DNA from: Limisphaera sp.
GTDB lineage: Bacteria; Verrucomicrobiota; Verrucomicrobiia; Limisphaerales; Limisphaeraceae
DNA: 64,000 nt
Assembly (NCBI GenBank): GCA_025057755.1
Contig: JANWVC010000008.1
Location: forward strand, 186,001-250,000
Reading direction: 5' to 3'
A program made the position numbers and the translations under genes. Under the pieces are notes generated by a model, which searched no databases, was not told the origin of the DNA, and saw only the letters and a program-made list of their open reading frames with translations. Below, piece by piece: positions 35,520 through 44,220 of the stretch (the stretch's first letter is position 1; each line of letters starts with the position of its first letter).

Positions 35520-35813
35520 ATGAGGACCTTCAGTTCATGGGAGGAAGTCCCCTTGTTCGACTCCGAGTCTGCCGAGGCAGAATTCTGGATGGACAACCGT
35601 CCCGATGTTCGGCTCATGGAAGGAGCCTTGGCTCGGGGTACGGAATGGACCGACTCGGTAACCATTACGCTGCGGATGGATCCTCGGATGCTGGCTCGGA
35701 TCAAGCGACTGGCTCGATCTCGATTTCTCAATTACCAAAGCATGATCAAGCAATGGTTGAGCGAACGATTGGAACAGGAATTGCGTGATCGAACACCCTC
35801 TCGCGTCCCATGA
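35520..35813 (+). CDS. brnA: BrnA-family antitoxin
   Basis: Antitoxin of 97 residues. The N-terminal half reads PLFDSESAEAEFWMDNRPD, a toxin-wrapping segment, and the C-terminal half TITLRMDPRMLARIKRLARS is a ribbon-helix-helix/CopG-type DNA-binding element followed by the helix YQSMIKQWLSERLEQEL. It would neutralise BrnT and repress the promoter. ATG 35520 is preferred over a TTG at 35484 because TTGAGGAT lies just ahead. The stop overlaps the ATG of the first pseudopilin by ATGA, so antitoxin translation is coupled to the pilus genes. Confidence 0.78.
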   Translation: MRTFSSWEEVPLFDSESAEAEFWMDNRPDVRLMEGALARGTEWTDSVTITLRMDPRMLARIKRLARSRFLNYQSMIKQWLSERLEQELRDRTPSRVP

Positions 35814-36532
35814 ACTTGCGCTGCTCTGGATTCCGAGTTTGTCAGACGGCTTTCACGCTCATCGAGTTGCTTGTGGTCATTGCCATCATCGGGGTTTTGG
35901 CTGGGTTGTTATTCCCCTTGGGGGGAGCGATCAAAGCCCGTGCCCTTCGTTCCAAGGCACAGGCCGAGATGGCAGAAATTGTGCTGGCGATTGAAGCATA
36001 TAAGGAACACTACGGGCAGTATCCCCCGGACACCCCTACGAACTCGCCGGTTTGGCCCTATGTCCATCCCTTGTACTTCGAACTGTTGGGCACGCGGTAT
36101 GATGCGCAATTAAGGATCTATGAGACATTGGATGGATCCGTTCGGTTGCGCGACACGGAGGCTGCCTTCGGCGCCGTTTTTGGAATGGTGGGGGGACGTG
36201 CGGCTGTACGGGGATTCCTGAATTGCACGCGCACAGCGCAGGCGGATGAGGCACCGCAGGCCCGCAGGTTTCTAAGTCAACTTCGACCCGCCCAAAGCCG
36301 GGAGGTGACGTTGAATGGCCAGACCATCCGCTTGTTAACCTGTTCGGTGAGTTGGCCTGAGAACCATCCGTTCCAGCCAATTCCGAGCGCTCCTGGGGCG
36401 AATCCATGGCGTTATGTTTCGTCGCACCCGACCAACAATCCGGGAGGATTCGACCTCTGGGTCGATATCCTCCTTGGTGGGAAGACGAATCGCATCGCCA
36501 ATTGGGGACGTAAAGTTCAGATAGTCCCGTGA
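35810..36532 (+). CDS. Prepilin-type protein 1 (major-pseudopilin like)
   Basis: A 240-residue pilin-like protein. The leader of 14 residues ends in Ala, followed by FTLIELLVVIAIIGVLAGLL, the class III/type IVa prepilin segment with Glu at position 5. The C-terminal globular part begins after IKARALRSKAQAEMAEIV and has AYKEHYGQYPPD, a stretch common in GspG-like pseudopilins. The residue before the cleavage site is Ala instead of the usual Gly. It overlaps brnA by 4 bases and is 43 bases ahead of the next pseudopilin. Confidence 0.85.
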   Translation: MNLRCSGFRVCQTAFTLIELLVVIAIIGVLAGLLFPLGGAIKARALRSKAQAEMAEIVLAIEAYKEHYGQYPPDTPTNSPVWPYVHPLYFELLGTRYDAQLRIYETLDGSVRLRDTEAAFGAVFGMVGGRAAVRGFLNCTRTAQADEAPQARRFLSQLRPAQSREVTLNGQTIRLLTCSVSWPENHPFQPIPSAPGANPWRYVSSHPTNNPGGFDLWVDILLGGKTNRIANWGRKVQIVP

Positions 36533-36575
36533 AACAACCGGGTTCTGCGTCGTTTCATCTGTGTTGCATCGAATC

Positions 36576-37562
36576 ATGAAAAGGCATTTTGTCCGAGCGC
36601 GACGTCAGTCCTTACCGATCGGGTGGCTATCGGTTGCTTGGCGGTTGCCTGTGGCGACTCCTCTTGCTTGTAGTCCGCTGCACCCCGGACTAAGGCCAAT
36701 TACTGCCGATCGTTTCAGGCGCATTCTGGAAGCCCATCCGATCGGGTTGGGACAGAATGGAGGTCGGGCAAAAGGGCACGGGTCAGGAAAGGGATTCACC
36801 CTGGTTGAGTTACTCGTGGTCATTTCTATTATCGCTGTGCTGGCAGGCTTGTTGTTGCCGACGTTGGCAAGAGCCAGGCGACAGGCTCAAGTGAAGCGCG
36901 CACAGGTTCAGATCACCGAATTAGTTCAGGCAATTCGTCAATATGAAACCCTGTACAGCCGATTTCCTACCTCAACTGAGGCGCAACAGGCGGCTGCCCG
37001 TCAGTCTCCTGCAGACGACTTTACCTATGGGGGCACGTTTCGAGTTCCTACGGCGGGCACGATTAACATTGGCACGCCTGGTTACACGGCCGGAGGCGCC
37101 GGTGTGGCCAATAACGCCGAGGTGATGGCCATCTTGATGGATGTTGAATCATTCCCCGCTGCGACCGCAGCGGTGAATGCAGTCAATCAAGGGCATCGCC
37201 GCAACCCGCAGCGGCAGAAATTGATTCAACCGGTCATGGTGAGCACCACGTCGGATCCCGGCGTGGGCCCGGATGGAGTTTATCGCGATCCATGGGGCAA
37301 TCCGTATGTCATCACTATGGACCTTAATTATGATGAGACCGCGCGCGATGCGTTTTACCGGTCGCCGCAAGTTTCAGCGGACCCATCCAATCCGAATCGG
37401 GGCCTCAACGGCATGGTCCGGCGCACCGTAGGGAACCAAACCTTTTTTGAAGTGAATGGCCCCATCATGGTCTGGTCCGCCGGACCAGACGGGTTGGTGG
37501 ATCCAGCGCGGAAAGCTCACGAGGGCGCCAATCGAGATAACATCTTGAGCTGGAAAGAATGA
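36576..37562 (+). CDS. Prepilin-type protein 2 with unusually long leader
   Basis: A 328-residue pseudopilin. The cleavage region is GKGFTLVELLVVISIIAVLA, with Gly at -1 and Glu at +5. From ATG 36576 the leader would be 73 residues, far longer than the usual 5-25; no ATG lies nearer the cleavage site in this frame, so either a TTG/GTG near 36747 is used or the leader is really long. The globular part has RFPTSTEAQQAA and GVYRDPWGNPYVITMD, the latter the calcium-loop/GspG-type DPWGNPY signature. Located 5 bases ahead of prepilin 3. Confidence 0.82.
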   Translation: MKRHFVRARRQSLPIGWLSVAWRLPVATPLACSPLHPGLRPITADRFRRILEAHPIGLGQNGGRAKGHGSGKGFTLVELLVVISIIAVLAGLLLPTLARARRQAQVKRAQVQITELVQAIRQYETLYSRFPTSTEAQQAAARQSPADDFTYGGTFRVPTAGTINIGTPGYTAGGAGVANNAEVMAILMDVESFPAATAAVNAVNQGHRRNPQRQKLIQPVMVSTTSDPGVGPDGVYRDPWGNPYVITMDLNYDETARDAFYRSPQVSADPSNPNRGLNGMVRRTVGNQTFFEVNGPIMVWSAGPDGLVDPARKAHEGANRDNILSWKE

Positions 37563-37566
37563 CCCC

Positions 37567-38445
37567 ATGAAGCGGTCCGTTTCATCGGGCGACATGCGCA
37601 AGTGCAGGCGAACTCGCTCGACGTTGGCTGCAGGATTCACCTTGTTGGAGCTGCTTGCCGTGATTGTCATCATGGGCCTCCTGGCCGCATTGGCAGTGCC
37701 CGCATTAAAAACCTTCGGTCAGGCGGAAGCCCAGGCGGCGGGTTCCCGACAGCTGCTGGATGACCTGGGTCGAGCTCGCCAGTGGGCGATGAGTCAACGG
37801 ACCACGGTGTATATGTTGTTCGTCCCGCCGGCCTTCTGGAGCGACAATAGTGCGCCGGGGAACGAGCGGGCATGGAACAATCTTCCTTCCACAGAGCGGA
37901 CAAAGGCTGCACGACTTTTTGATAAACAACTGATCGGTTACAACTTTGTTACTGTTCGCAGCGTGGGGGATCAACCCGGGGCACAACATCCCCGGTATCT
38001 ATCTGAGTGGCGCGTGTTACCGGAAGGAATATTCATTCCAACATGGAAATTCACTTATAACGGTCCCCCCGTCCGAATCGCGGATCCGGCCCCGCCTTTG
38101 CCGCCGCAGCGCTATCATGTAGTATCGCCATTTCGATGGACCACGCCAGAGATGGGAATCCCTTTTCCTTCGGTGACAGGTTCCAAAGAGTTCCGTTTGC
38201 CATTTCTTGCGTTCAATCATTCGGGCCAACTGGTATCCGAAACGGGTCCGGGCGGGTGGCAAGACGCCTTCATTCCCCTGGCGCGTGGCGTGGTTTCTGC
38301 CTCGTACGGAGTTGGCGGTGTGCCCCAAGCGGTGATTCCCGCAGTTAGCGAGCGGCCGCCGGGGAACAGTACCAATGCGTTTCATCTGATTTGCGTGGAG
38401 TGGTTGACCGGACGCGCCCGGGTGATCCGGCAGGAGGTGCAATGA
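37567..38445 (+). CDS. Prepilin-type protein 3 (GspH-like)
   Basis: A 292-residue minor pseudopilin. Leader of 23 residues ending AAG, then FTLLELLAVIVIMGLLAAL with Glu at +5. Following the helix, AGSRQLLDDLGRARQWAMSQRT is the GspH/FimT-type pattern, and VRSVGDQPG and later strands form the C-terminal domain. Pro-rich loops are frequent. Its stop overlaps the start of the next pseudopilin by ATGA, so their stoichiometry is translationally linked. Confidence 0.85.
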   Translation: MKRSVSSGDMRKCRRTRSTLAAGFTLLELLAVIVIMGLLAALAVPALKTFGQAEAQAAGSRQLLDDLGRARQWAMSQRTTVYMLFVPPAFWSDNSAPGNERAWNNLPSTERTKAARLFDKQLIGYNFVTVRSVGDQPGAQHPRYLSEWRVLPEGIFIPTWKFTYNGPPVRIADPAPPLPPQRYHVVSPFRWTTPEMGIPFPSVTGSKEFRLPFLAFNHSGQLVSETGPGGWQDAFIPLARGVVSASYGVGGVPQAVIPAVSERPPGNSTNAFHLICVEWLTGRARVIRQEVQ

Positions 38446-39311
38446 GGACGACGTTGAACCATCGAAACAGAGCGGTGCTTCCTCTTTACCCGGATGAGGC
38501 TCGAACTTGCGGCGCCTTTACCATGGTGGAGATCGCATTGAGCCTAGCCATTATCGGATTTGCTTTAGTGGCAATTGTGGGAGTTTTGCCCGTGGGGCTG
38601 CAAGTGCAGCAGGAGAACCGTGAAGAAACGGTGGTAATACAAGATGCCCAGATTTGGTGGTCCGCTCTACAATCCCAGGCACGAGGCTATGAAGATGTGA
38701 CCAACGCGGTTGAGCAAATTGTTATTTGGTGGGCCGACTGGAGCATGGACGGCACCCTTTTGGGGCAGGGTCGGGATATATACACGCGCACGAATTGTGA
38801 CGTGACCAGCTTAAGCCCACCGCCGGTACTTTGGCTCACGAACGCGCAAATCATTCTGGGATTACTCTCAACCCCTCGCTACATTTACTTACCGGATGCC
38901 CTGCAGACCGCAGCCTACCGTAGTAACTATGTGGTAGCTTACGTGCGGGCTATGAATGGACCTGCAGTGGACAAGTTCCCGCAGCGGGATCCTGCGGTTC
39001 AGGAATTGGCGTTCCGTTACCGGTTGGTGTCTGAAATCGTGCCGTTCCGCGAATGGGATACAAATTGGGTGGCTTTCTATGCGCCCGGCCTCGATCCGGC
39101 CGAGGTGGCTCAGCGCTCGAATTATTGGTGGGTGGCTCGAAATCTCCATGCAAATCTGCATGAGATTCGGTTGCTGTTCCGATGGCCGCTCAGGCCCAAC
39201 GGAGACGTCGGCAACGGTCGCATGGTCTTGCGCGGGACAATCTCCGGCGCGCGCTCGAATTGGGGACCGTTGTACTATTACCAACTGGGCACGCTCGCAA
39301 GGCATCCATGA
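38442..39311 (+). CDS. Prepilin-type protein 4 (GspI/V-like)
   Basis: A 289-residue minor pseudopilin. ATG 38442 follows CAGGAGGTGCA and overlaps the preceding stop by ATGA. The leader (25 residues) ends in Cys-Gly-Ala and the segment reads FTMVEIALSLAIIGFALVAI, with Ala at -1 and Glu at +5; the Met at +3 and the weaker hydrophobic start are typical of the minor tip pseudopilins GspI/PilV. The rest is Trp/Tyr-rich, with no recognisable domain. It overlaps the next gene by ATGA. Confidence 0.82.
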   Translation: MRTTLNHRNRAVLPLYPDEARTCGAFTMVEIALSLAIIGFALVAIVGVLPVGLQVQQENREETVVIQDAQIWWSALQSQARGYEDVTNAVEQIVIWWADWSMDGTLLGQGRDIYTRTNCDVTSLSPPPVLWLTNAQIILGLLSTPRYIYLPDALQTAAYRSNYVVAYVRAMNGPAVDKFPQRDPAVQELAFRYRLVSEIVPFREWDTNWVAFYAPGLDPAEVAQRSNYWWVARNLHANLHEIRLLFRWPLRPNGDVGNGRMVLRGTISGARSNWGPLYYYQLGTLARHP

Positions 39312-40192
39312 TGGCAGTCCCGCTGCAACGACAAAACGACCCGGTTTGCGGACCGAGGCCTCATTTGAGAGCAGGATTCTCCTTGGTGGAGATCCTCGTG
39401 GTCGCTGGGTTGTTGTCTGTCATTGTCCTGGGATTGGTGGCAATGTTCAGCCAGACGCAGCGAGCTTTCCGGGCCGGGCTCACCCAAACTGATGTCCTCG
39501 AGGCCGGACGGCTGGTAAATGATATGTTGCGACAGGAGCTTGTGTGTGCGGCGCCCACTCGGCAGTCGGGAGTGGTCAACTTCTATGCCGAGATTCCGCC
39601 CCCCCTTCTCTATCAGCCTTTGTATCAAGCGCTGTCAGTGAATCAGCAGCGGACCAATGTCCTTATGGACCTATTCTTTCTCACGCTGGAAAATCAGCGT
39701 TGGACGGCCATTGGTTATCGCGTGGCGAATCCGGAGGCAGGTGGCGGAGTGCTGTACCGATATGTGGCGACAAACCTGCTTCCGGAAGAGTTACGGCCCC
39801 AGTTGGTGCGGTTCATCACAACACCAGTCACCCATCTGAATCGGGTGGCAGACGGTGTGATTCATTTCCGGGTGCGTGCCTTTGACACGAACGGTTTGTG
39901 GATCCGCGCCGACCTGCCGGGAAACATTAACCGGCACAAGTCGGACATTCGCCTTTCCAGCGTGGTGCCAGGCGAAGTGGGCCTGTACGCTTTCAAATCG
40001 AACGCCATTCCGGCTGCGGTGGAGGTTGAATTGGGTGTGGTGGAACGCCGAACTTGGGAACGCGCGGCGTCTATCCCGGTGGCAACTGCGCGGCGAGCGT
40101 TTTTGGAGCAGCAAGCGGGACGCACGCATCTGTTCCGGCAATGGGTGAATCTGCCCATGGTTGACCCCACGGCATACCGAGGAGCTCCATGA
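39308..40192 (+). CDS. Prepilin-type protein 5 (GspJ/PilW-like)
   Basis: A 294-residue minor pseudopilin that starts at a double ATG overlapping the preceding stop. Leader of 23 residues ending AG, then FSLVEILVVAGLLSVIVLGLV with Glu at +5, and the following TDVLEAGRLVNDMLRQEL helix as in GspJ/PilW. The C-terminal domain is beta-rich. It overlaps the GspK-like gene by ATGA, the third such junction in a row. Confidence 0.84.
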   Translation: MMAVPLQRQNDPVCGPRPHLRAGFSLVEILVVAGLLSVIVLGLVAMFSQTQRAFRAGLTQTDVLEAGRLVNDMLRQELVCAAPTRQSGVVNFYAEIPPPLLYQPLYQALSVNQQRTNVLMDLFFLTLENQRWTAIGYRVANPEAGGGVLYRYVATNLLPEELRPQLVRFITTPVTHLNRVADGVIHFRVRAFDTNGLWIRADLPGNINRHKSDIRLSSVVPGEVGLYAFKSNAIPAAVEVELGVVERRTWERAASIPVATARRAFLEQQAGRTHLFRQWVNLPMVDPTAYRGAP

Positions 40193-43100
40193 ACAGTTGT
40201 GGGTTTAAATCACCAACCACCGGTTGTGCGCGCGAGGATTTTCGCGGCGATCGAGCGAAAAGCCCAGCGTCGCCTCGCCACGTCCGCTGTAGAGGGGTGG
40301 CCCTGGTGGTAACGGTCATTTTGATTTCGGTCATCACGTTTTTGACGGTGGCCTTCCTGGTCTTGACCCGGCGCGAAAAAGGTGCGGTCACCACAGCCGT
40401 GCATCTCGTAACGGCGCGGCAGGCGGCCGAAGCGGGTCTGCAACGGGCCCAGGCTGAGCTGTTGGCCCCGATTTTGGCTTTTACCAACACGCTGGCCTAC
40501 GAGTTGCGGGTCTCCACCAATTATATCAACTCACACGGTTTTAATCCGTCGCAAAGGACAGGGCCCTTGACGCCCGCGCAACGACATTGGGCGACGAACG
40601 TCAGTTATCAATACCGGGACGGGCGCCCTCTAAATGTGGATGATTACCGACAAAATCTGGCCAATTTGTGGTATTTCCCGCGTCCGCCGGTCTTCGTGAC
40701 CAACACGGATGGTTCGGTGGATTTTCGGTTTTATCTGGATCTGAACCGGAACGGGCAGTACGACACGAACGGCTGGCTGCCGGTGATCATGCCTTCGGGT
40801 CGGTATTTGGCGCGAGACGGCACGGAAACCAGCAGCCTGACAAACGCAGTGATGCAGTTCATGGTGGGAGACCCCGAATGGGTGGGCATCTTAGAGCGAC
40901 CGGATCAGCCGCACTCGCCCACCAACCGCTTTGTCGCCCGTTACGCGTGGCTGGCCATTCCAGCGAGCAAGACCCTCGATCTGAATGCCATTCATAACCA
41001 AGCCAAAATGCTCAATCCTCGCTGGGACGGATTTGTGCGGAACATGGGGGTGGCCCCGTTTGAACTGAACCTGGCCGCATTTCTGGCAGATTTGAACACG
41101 AACTTGTGGAATCTCGGAGCGTTCCCCGGGTTGGAACCCCCTTATTTGCCTTCCGTGCCGTACGGATATAACACGAATTTGACGCAACCCAGTCGCGGCA
41201 CGGCCTTCGAAGATGCGGTGAGTTTGTTGAATTACCGCTATGCTCAGAGTTACAATAATTTGTTTACCCCCCAACAACTTTTTGGCGCGGCCGGCGCCGC
41301 AGTGTTCGCCACCAACCGGATTGACGACTGCCTGAACGGACCGCTATTGACGGGCCTGTTTCTGCCGCTCGTGGACAATGATGCATTGCGGATCGGATTC
41401 GCGTGGCCCGGGTCTCGGAATCCGGAGGCCTTTTTCAACACGCAAGATTTGTTTGATCGGTCCAAGACCCTGCCGGGCCTGTCAGGTGTTGCCGGCCTCA
41501 CGGACCGCTTGCTGCAGGCAGGGGGGAAAACGAACAGCTACGATCGGTACACCTTTTATCGGTTGTTAGCCCAGTTAGGCACTGATTCCGAGTCGACGCC
41601 TCCGGAGCGAATGCATTTGAACTTTGATAACCTGACGATGCGCAATCCCGTAACGGGCGTGCTCAGTCCGACGAACTTTTATCCGTGGCAACCGCTGCGC
41701 TTTTTTACAAACGCCGCCGACCGGTTGTTACAGGCCTACACGGCAGAATGGTTGCGTTCGGCACCGGCCGAATACGTTTTAACCTACGGGACCAACCGGC
41801 CTTTTGGCGTGACCAACATTCCGGTGTGGATCAGCAATCGCTTTGTGTACACCCCGGCTGTGCATCGGCTTTTGCAGTTGGCGGCGAATTTGTATGACGC
41901 GCGCAACACGAACCGATGGCCATCGGTCTTTCGGCCTGTGTTCAGCCGGCAGGGGCCGGATGTGTTCATCAGTGGATATGAAGAGGTACATGGGGATCCG
42001 ACACCAGCGCTGTCCGAGCCAATTGAAGCTACCGAGGTGCCACAGGGCTTTGGCCAGCGAGTCAATGTGTACGGCGTGCCCTGGGTGGTGGGCGTCAAGT
42101 CCGGGTTGCCGAACTTCAATGAGTTCGCCATGCAGACCGTTTTCGATGTGACGCGCAAGGTCAAAATTCGGAAGCCCTCGTTAAACGCACGACCGGACCA
42201 GTTTCAGACGAATCAGCTTTACATCATCAGCTTGACCAACGTGCTGGCCGCCGAGTTCTGGAACTCATACCGGATGGACTACACCAATCCGATTTTGGTG
42301 CGCGTCACCGGGGACGTCACCATGGTGCTGACGAACGAGCACGGCCTGATGCGCCTGCGGGGTGGACCCGTTTTGAGCAACACGGTTCGATTTGCCGGAA
42401 TCACCAATTTGATCCGTTGGCCCGGTTATCGGACACTGCAAAGTGTTGATCCCGCCTCATTTGTGATTCCTGTGTATACAAACGTGACCTTTGTGCCGCC
42501 TGCGATTTGGCTTCAAAATTCGGCCGAATTAAACACCAATTTGCTCGCGTTTCCGGACCTGGCAGGATTCCCGGTGCCTCGATTTGGCCTGGTCGTGCGG
42601 ACCCGTTTGCGCGCGGTTTTGCAGTTAAACGGTGCATCGGGTCCGATTCTGGATTATGTGCAACTGAACGGATTGGATGAATTCCGCGACCTGGCTATGG
42701 AATTCAGTCGAACGCGCACGGACGATCCCAACGGGCTAGCCTGGGGATTGCTATGGGACACAAACCGGATCGGGGGCACCACGGTCAACCATGTTACCCG
42801 GGGCATCGTTTATCAGATTCGAATCTCATTGGGAGACTATGGCGCGAACGCTGTGGATTGGACCAGTTATGGTCTGCCGCCGGGCATGAGTAAAGACTGG
42901 GAAATTGATGCATTCCGGGTCTTTTTGGGTTTGTCACCATTGCGCTTTGGCAATCTGGTCAATACGAATCTGGAGCATCAGGTGCCGTTCACACCGTCCC
43001 GCCGGATTTCCCGTCACCACACATGGCAAGCCAACGATCCGCTGGTCCACTATTTAGCCTCAGACCTTCGTTATTGGCCGGCGGAGGAAGAGTTGCGCGA

Positions 43101-44136
43101 TGAATCCGTCAAACCGGGTGTGCCGGTGCAGTTGTTGGAAAACATAGGCCGACTGAACAAGCGGTTCCGACCATGGGGCGGCAACCCGTTGGAAAGCACT
43201 GACCCTCGGGCTTTTGATATGGCGATCAAAGATCCCGGGGTTCGCGCCTCCGATGACTGGGCGTTTCCGACCAACCTTTTCCCAAATGTCGGATGGATGG
43301 GCCGTGTGCATCGAGGGACGCCCTGGCAGACGGTTTACTTGAAAGCGACCCATGTTGCAGCGGACGGCGAGGGGCGTGCGTATTGGAGCCGTGACTGGAC
43401 GGGCAATACGAATTTATTTGACGCCCTCAACGCGGCTCCCGCACAGGATCGGCTGTTGTTTGACCTGTTTACCACGGATTACGATGAAATTTCCTCCCGG
43501 GGGCGTCTCTCGGTTAATCAAACCAATCTGGCGGCTTGGTCTGCCGTATTCAGTGGAGTACTCGCGCTGACAAACGCCCTGCCCGATACAGAGGTTCGGC
43601 TCCGCTGGTTGCGGGATCCTCAACGTGCCTGGCTGACAGAGCATTACCAGTCGATTCCGATCCCGCCCGCCGGCATCTATGATCCGTTCAACACCAATCT
43701 GTGGCCGCCCGTGGTTCGATTGGTAGATGGCATTAACCGGGCGCGGATGAATACTAATTTGTTTCCGCGCCGGATGTTCGAGCGCGCGGGCGATATCATG
43801 GCTGCGCCGGAATTGACCGAACTGTCGCCATTTCTGAACCGGTCCGCTATCCAGGTCCAATACGGCCTCACAGATCCTGCCGTGGAACGCCTCCCGGAGC
43901 AGGTGCTCGGGTTACTCAAGCACGAATCGGATCGCCTGCGCTTCGTCATTTACGCTTACGGCCAGGCGTTGCGGCCAGCGCCGAACTCTTTGATCCGGAG
44001 TGGACCATTCCTTGGCATGTTCGAAAACTACGAGATCACCGCTGAGAGCGCTTTGCGGGCGGTCGTCCGGGTCGAGCATGGCTTGGATCAACCCCGCATA
44101 TTGGTGGAGCGGTATAACTGGCTGGGACCCGATTGA
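40189..44136 (+). CDS. Giant GspK/PilX-like protein
   Basis: A 1315-residue protein with a short basic start and RGVALVVTVILISVITFLTVAF near residues 36-57, the PilX/GspK-type N-terminal helix, followed by ARQAAEAGLQRAQAEL, the conserved helical continuation. No Phe/Glu(+5) prepilin pair is present, as usual for GspK. The remaining 1200 residues are soluble, rich in Asn, Thr and Trp with frequent N-T-N and L-T-N words and no recognisable domain; ordinary GspK proteins have about 330 residues. It is the tip-complex candidate and overlaps the preceding pseudopilin by ATGA. Confidence 0.78.
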   Translation: MNSCGFKSPTTGCAREDFRGDRAKSPASPRHVRCRGVALVVTVILISVITFLTVAFLVLTRREKGAVTTAVHLVTARQAAEAGLQRAQAELLAPILAFTNTLAYELRVSTNYINSHGFNPSQRTGPLTPAQRHWATNVSYQYRDGRPLNVDDYRQNLANLWYFPRPPVFVTNTDGSVDFRFYLDLNRNGQYDTNGWLPVIMPSGRYLARDGTETSSLTNAVMQFMVGDPEWVGILERPDQPHSPTNRFVARYAWLAIPASKTLDLNAIHNQAKMLNPRWDGFVRNMGVAPFELNLAAFLADLNTNLWNLGAFPGLEPPYLPSVPYGYNTNLTQPSRGTAFEDAVSLLNYRYAQSYNNLFTPQQLFGAAGAAVFATNRIDDCLNGPLLTGLFLPLVDNDALRIGFAWPGSRNPEAFFNTQDLFDRSKTLPGLSGVAGLTDRLLQAGGKTNSYDRYTFYRLLAQLGTDSESTPPERMHLNFDNLTMRNPVTGVLSPTNFYPWQPLRFFTNAADRLLQAYTAEWLRSAPAEYVLTYGTNRPFGVTNIPVWISNRFVYTPAVHRLLQLAANLYDARNTNRWPSVFRPVFSRQGPDVFISGYEEVHGDPTPALSEPIEATEVPQGFGQRVNVYGVPWVVGVKSGLPNFNEFAMQTVFDVTRKVKIRKPSLNARPDQFQTNQLYIISLTNVLAAEFWNSYRMDYTNPILVRVTGDVTMVLTNEHGLMRLRGGPVLSNTVRFAGITNLIRWPGYRTLQSVDPASFVIPVYTNVTFVPPAIWLQNSAELNTNLLAFPDLAGFPVPRFGLVVRTRLRAVLQLNGASGPILDYVQLNGLDEFRDLAMEFSRTRTDDPNGLAWGLLWDTNRIGGTTVNHVTRGIVYQIRISLGDYGANAVDWTSYGLPPGMSKDWEIDAFRVFLGLSPLRFGNLVNTNLEHQVPFTPSRRISRHHTWQANDPLVHYLASDLRYWPAEEELRDESVKPGVPVQLLENIGRLNKRFRPWGGNPLESTDPRAFDMAIKDPGVRASDDWAFPTNLFPNVGWMGRVHRGTPWQTVYLKATHVAADGEGRAYWSRDWTGNTNLFDALNAAPAQDRLLFDLFTTDYDEISSRGRLSVNQTNLAAWSAVFSGVLALTNALPDTEVRLRWLRDPQRAWLTEHYQSIPIPPAGIYDPFNTNLWPPVVRLVDGINRARMNTNLFPRRMFERAGDIMAAPELTELSPFLNRSAIQVQYGLTDPAVERLPEQVLGLLKHESDRLRFVIYAYGQALRPAPNSLIRSGPFLGMFENYEITAESALRAVVRVEHGLDQPRILVERYNWLGPD

Positions 44137-44220
44137 TGGCAACGGGGTAAAGGCAATGGTGACTTGCAATCAGTGCCGGCTGTGGGAGTTTAGTGTAAGT
44201 TTGGGACAAGGAGTGAATAT

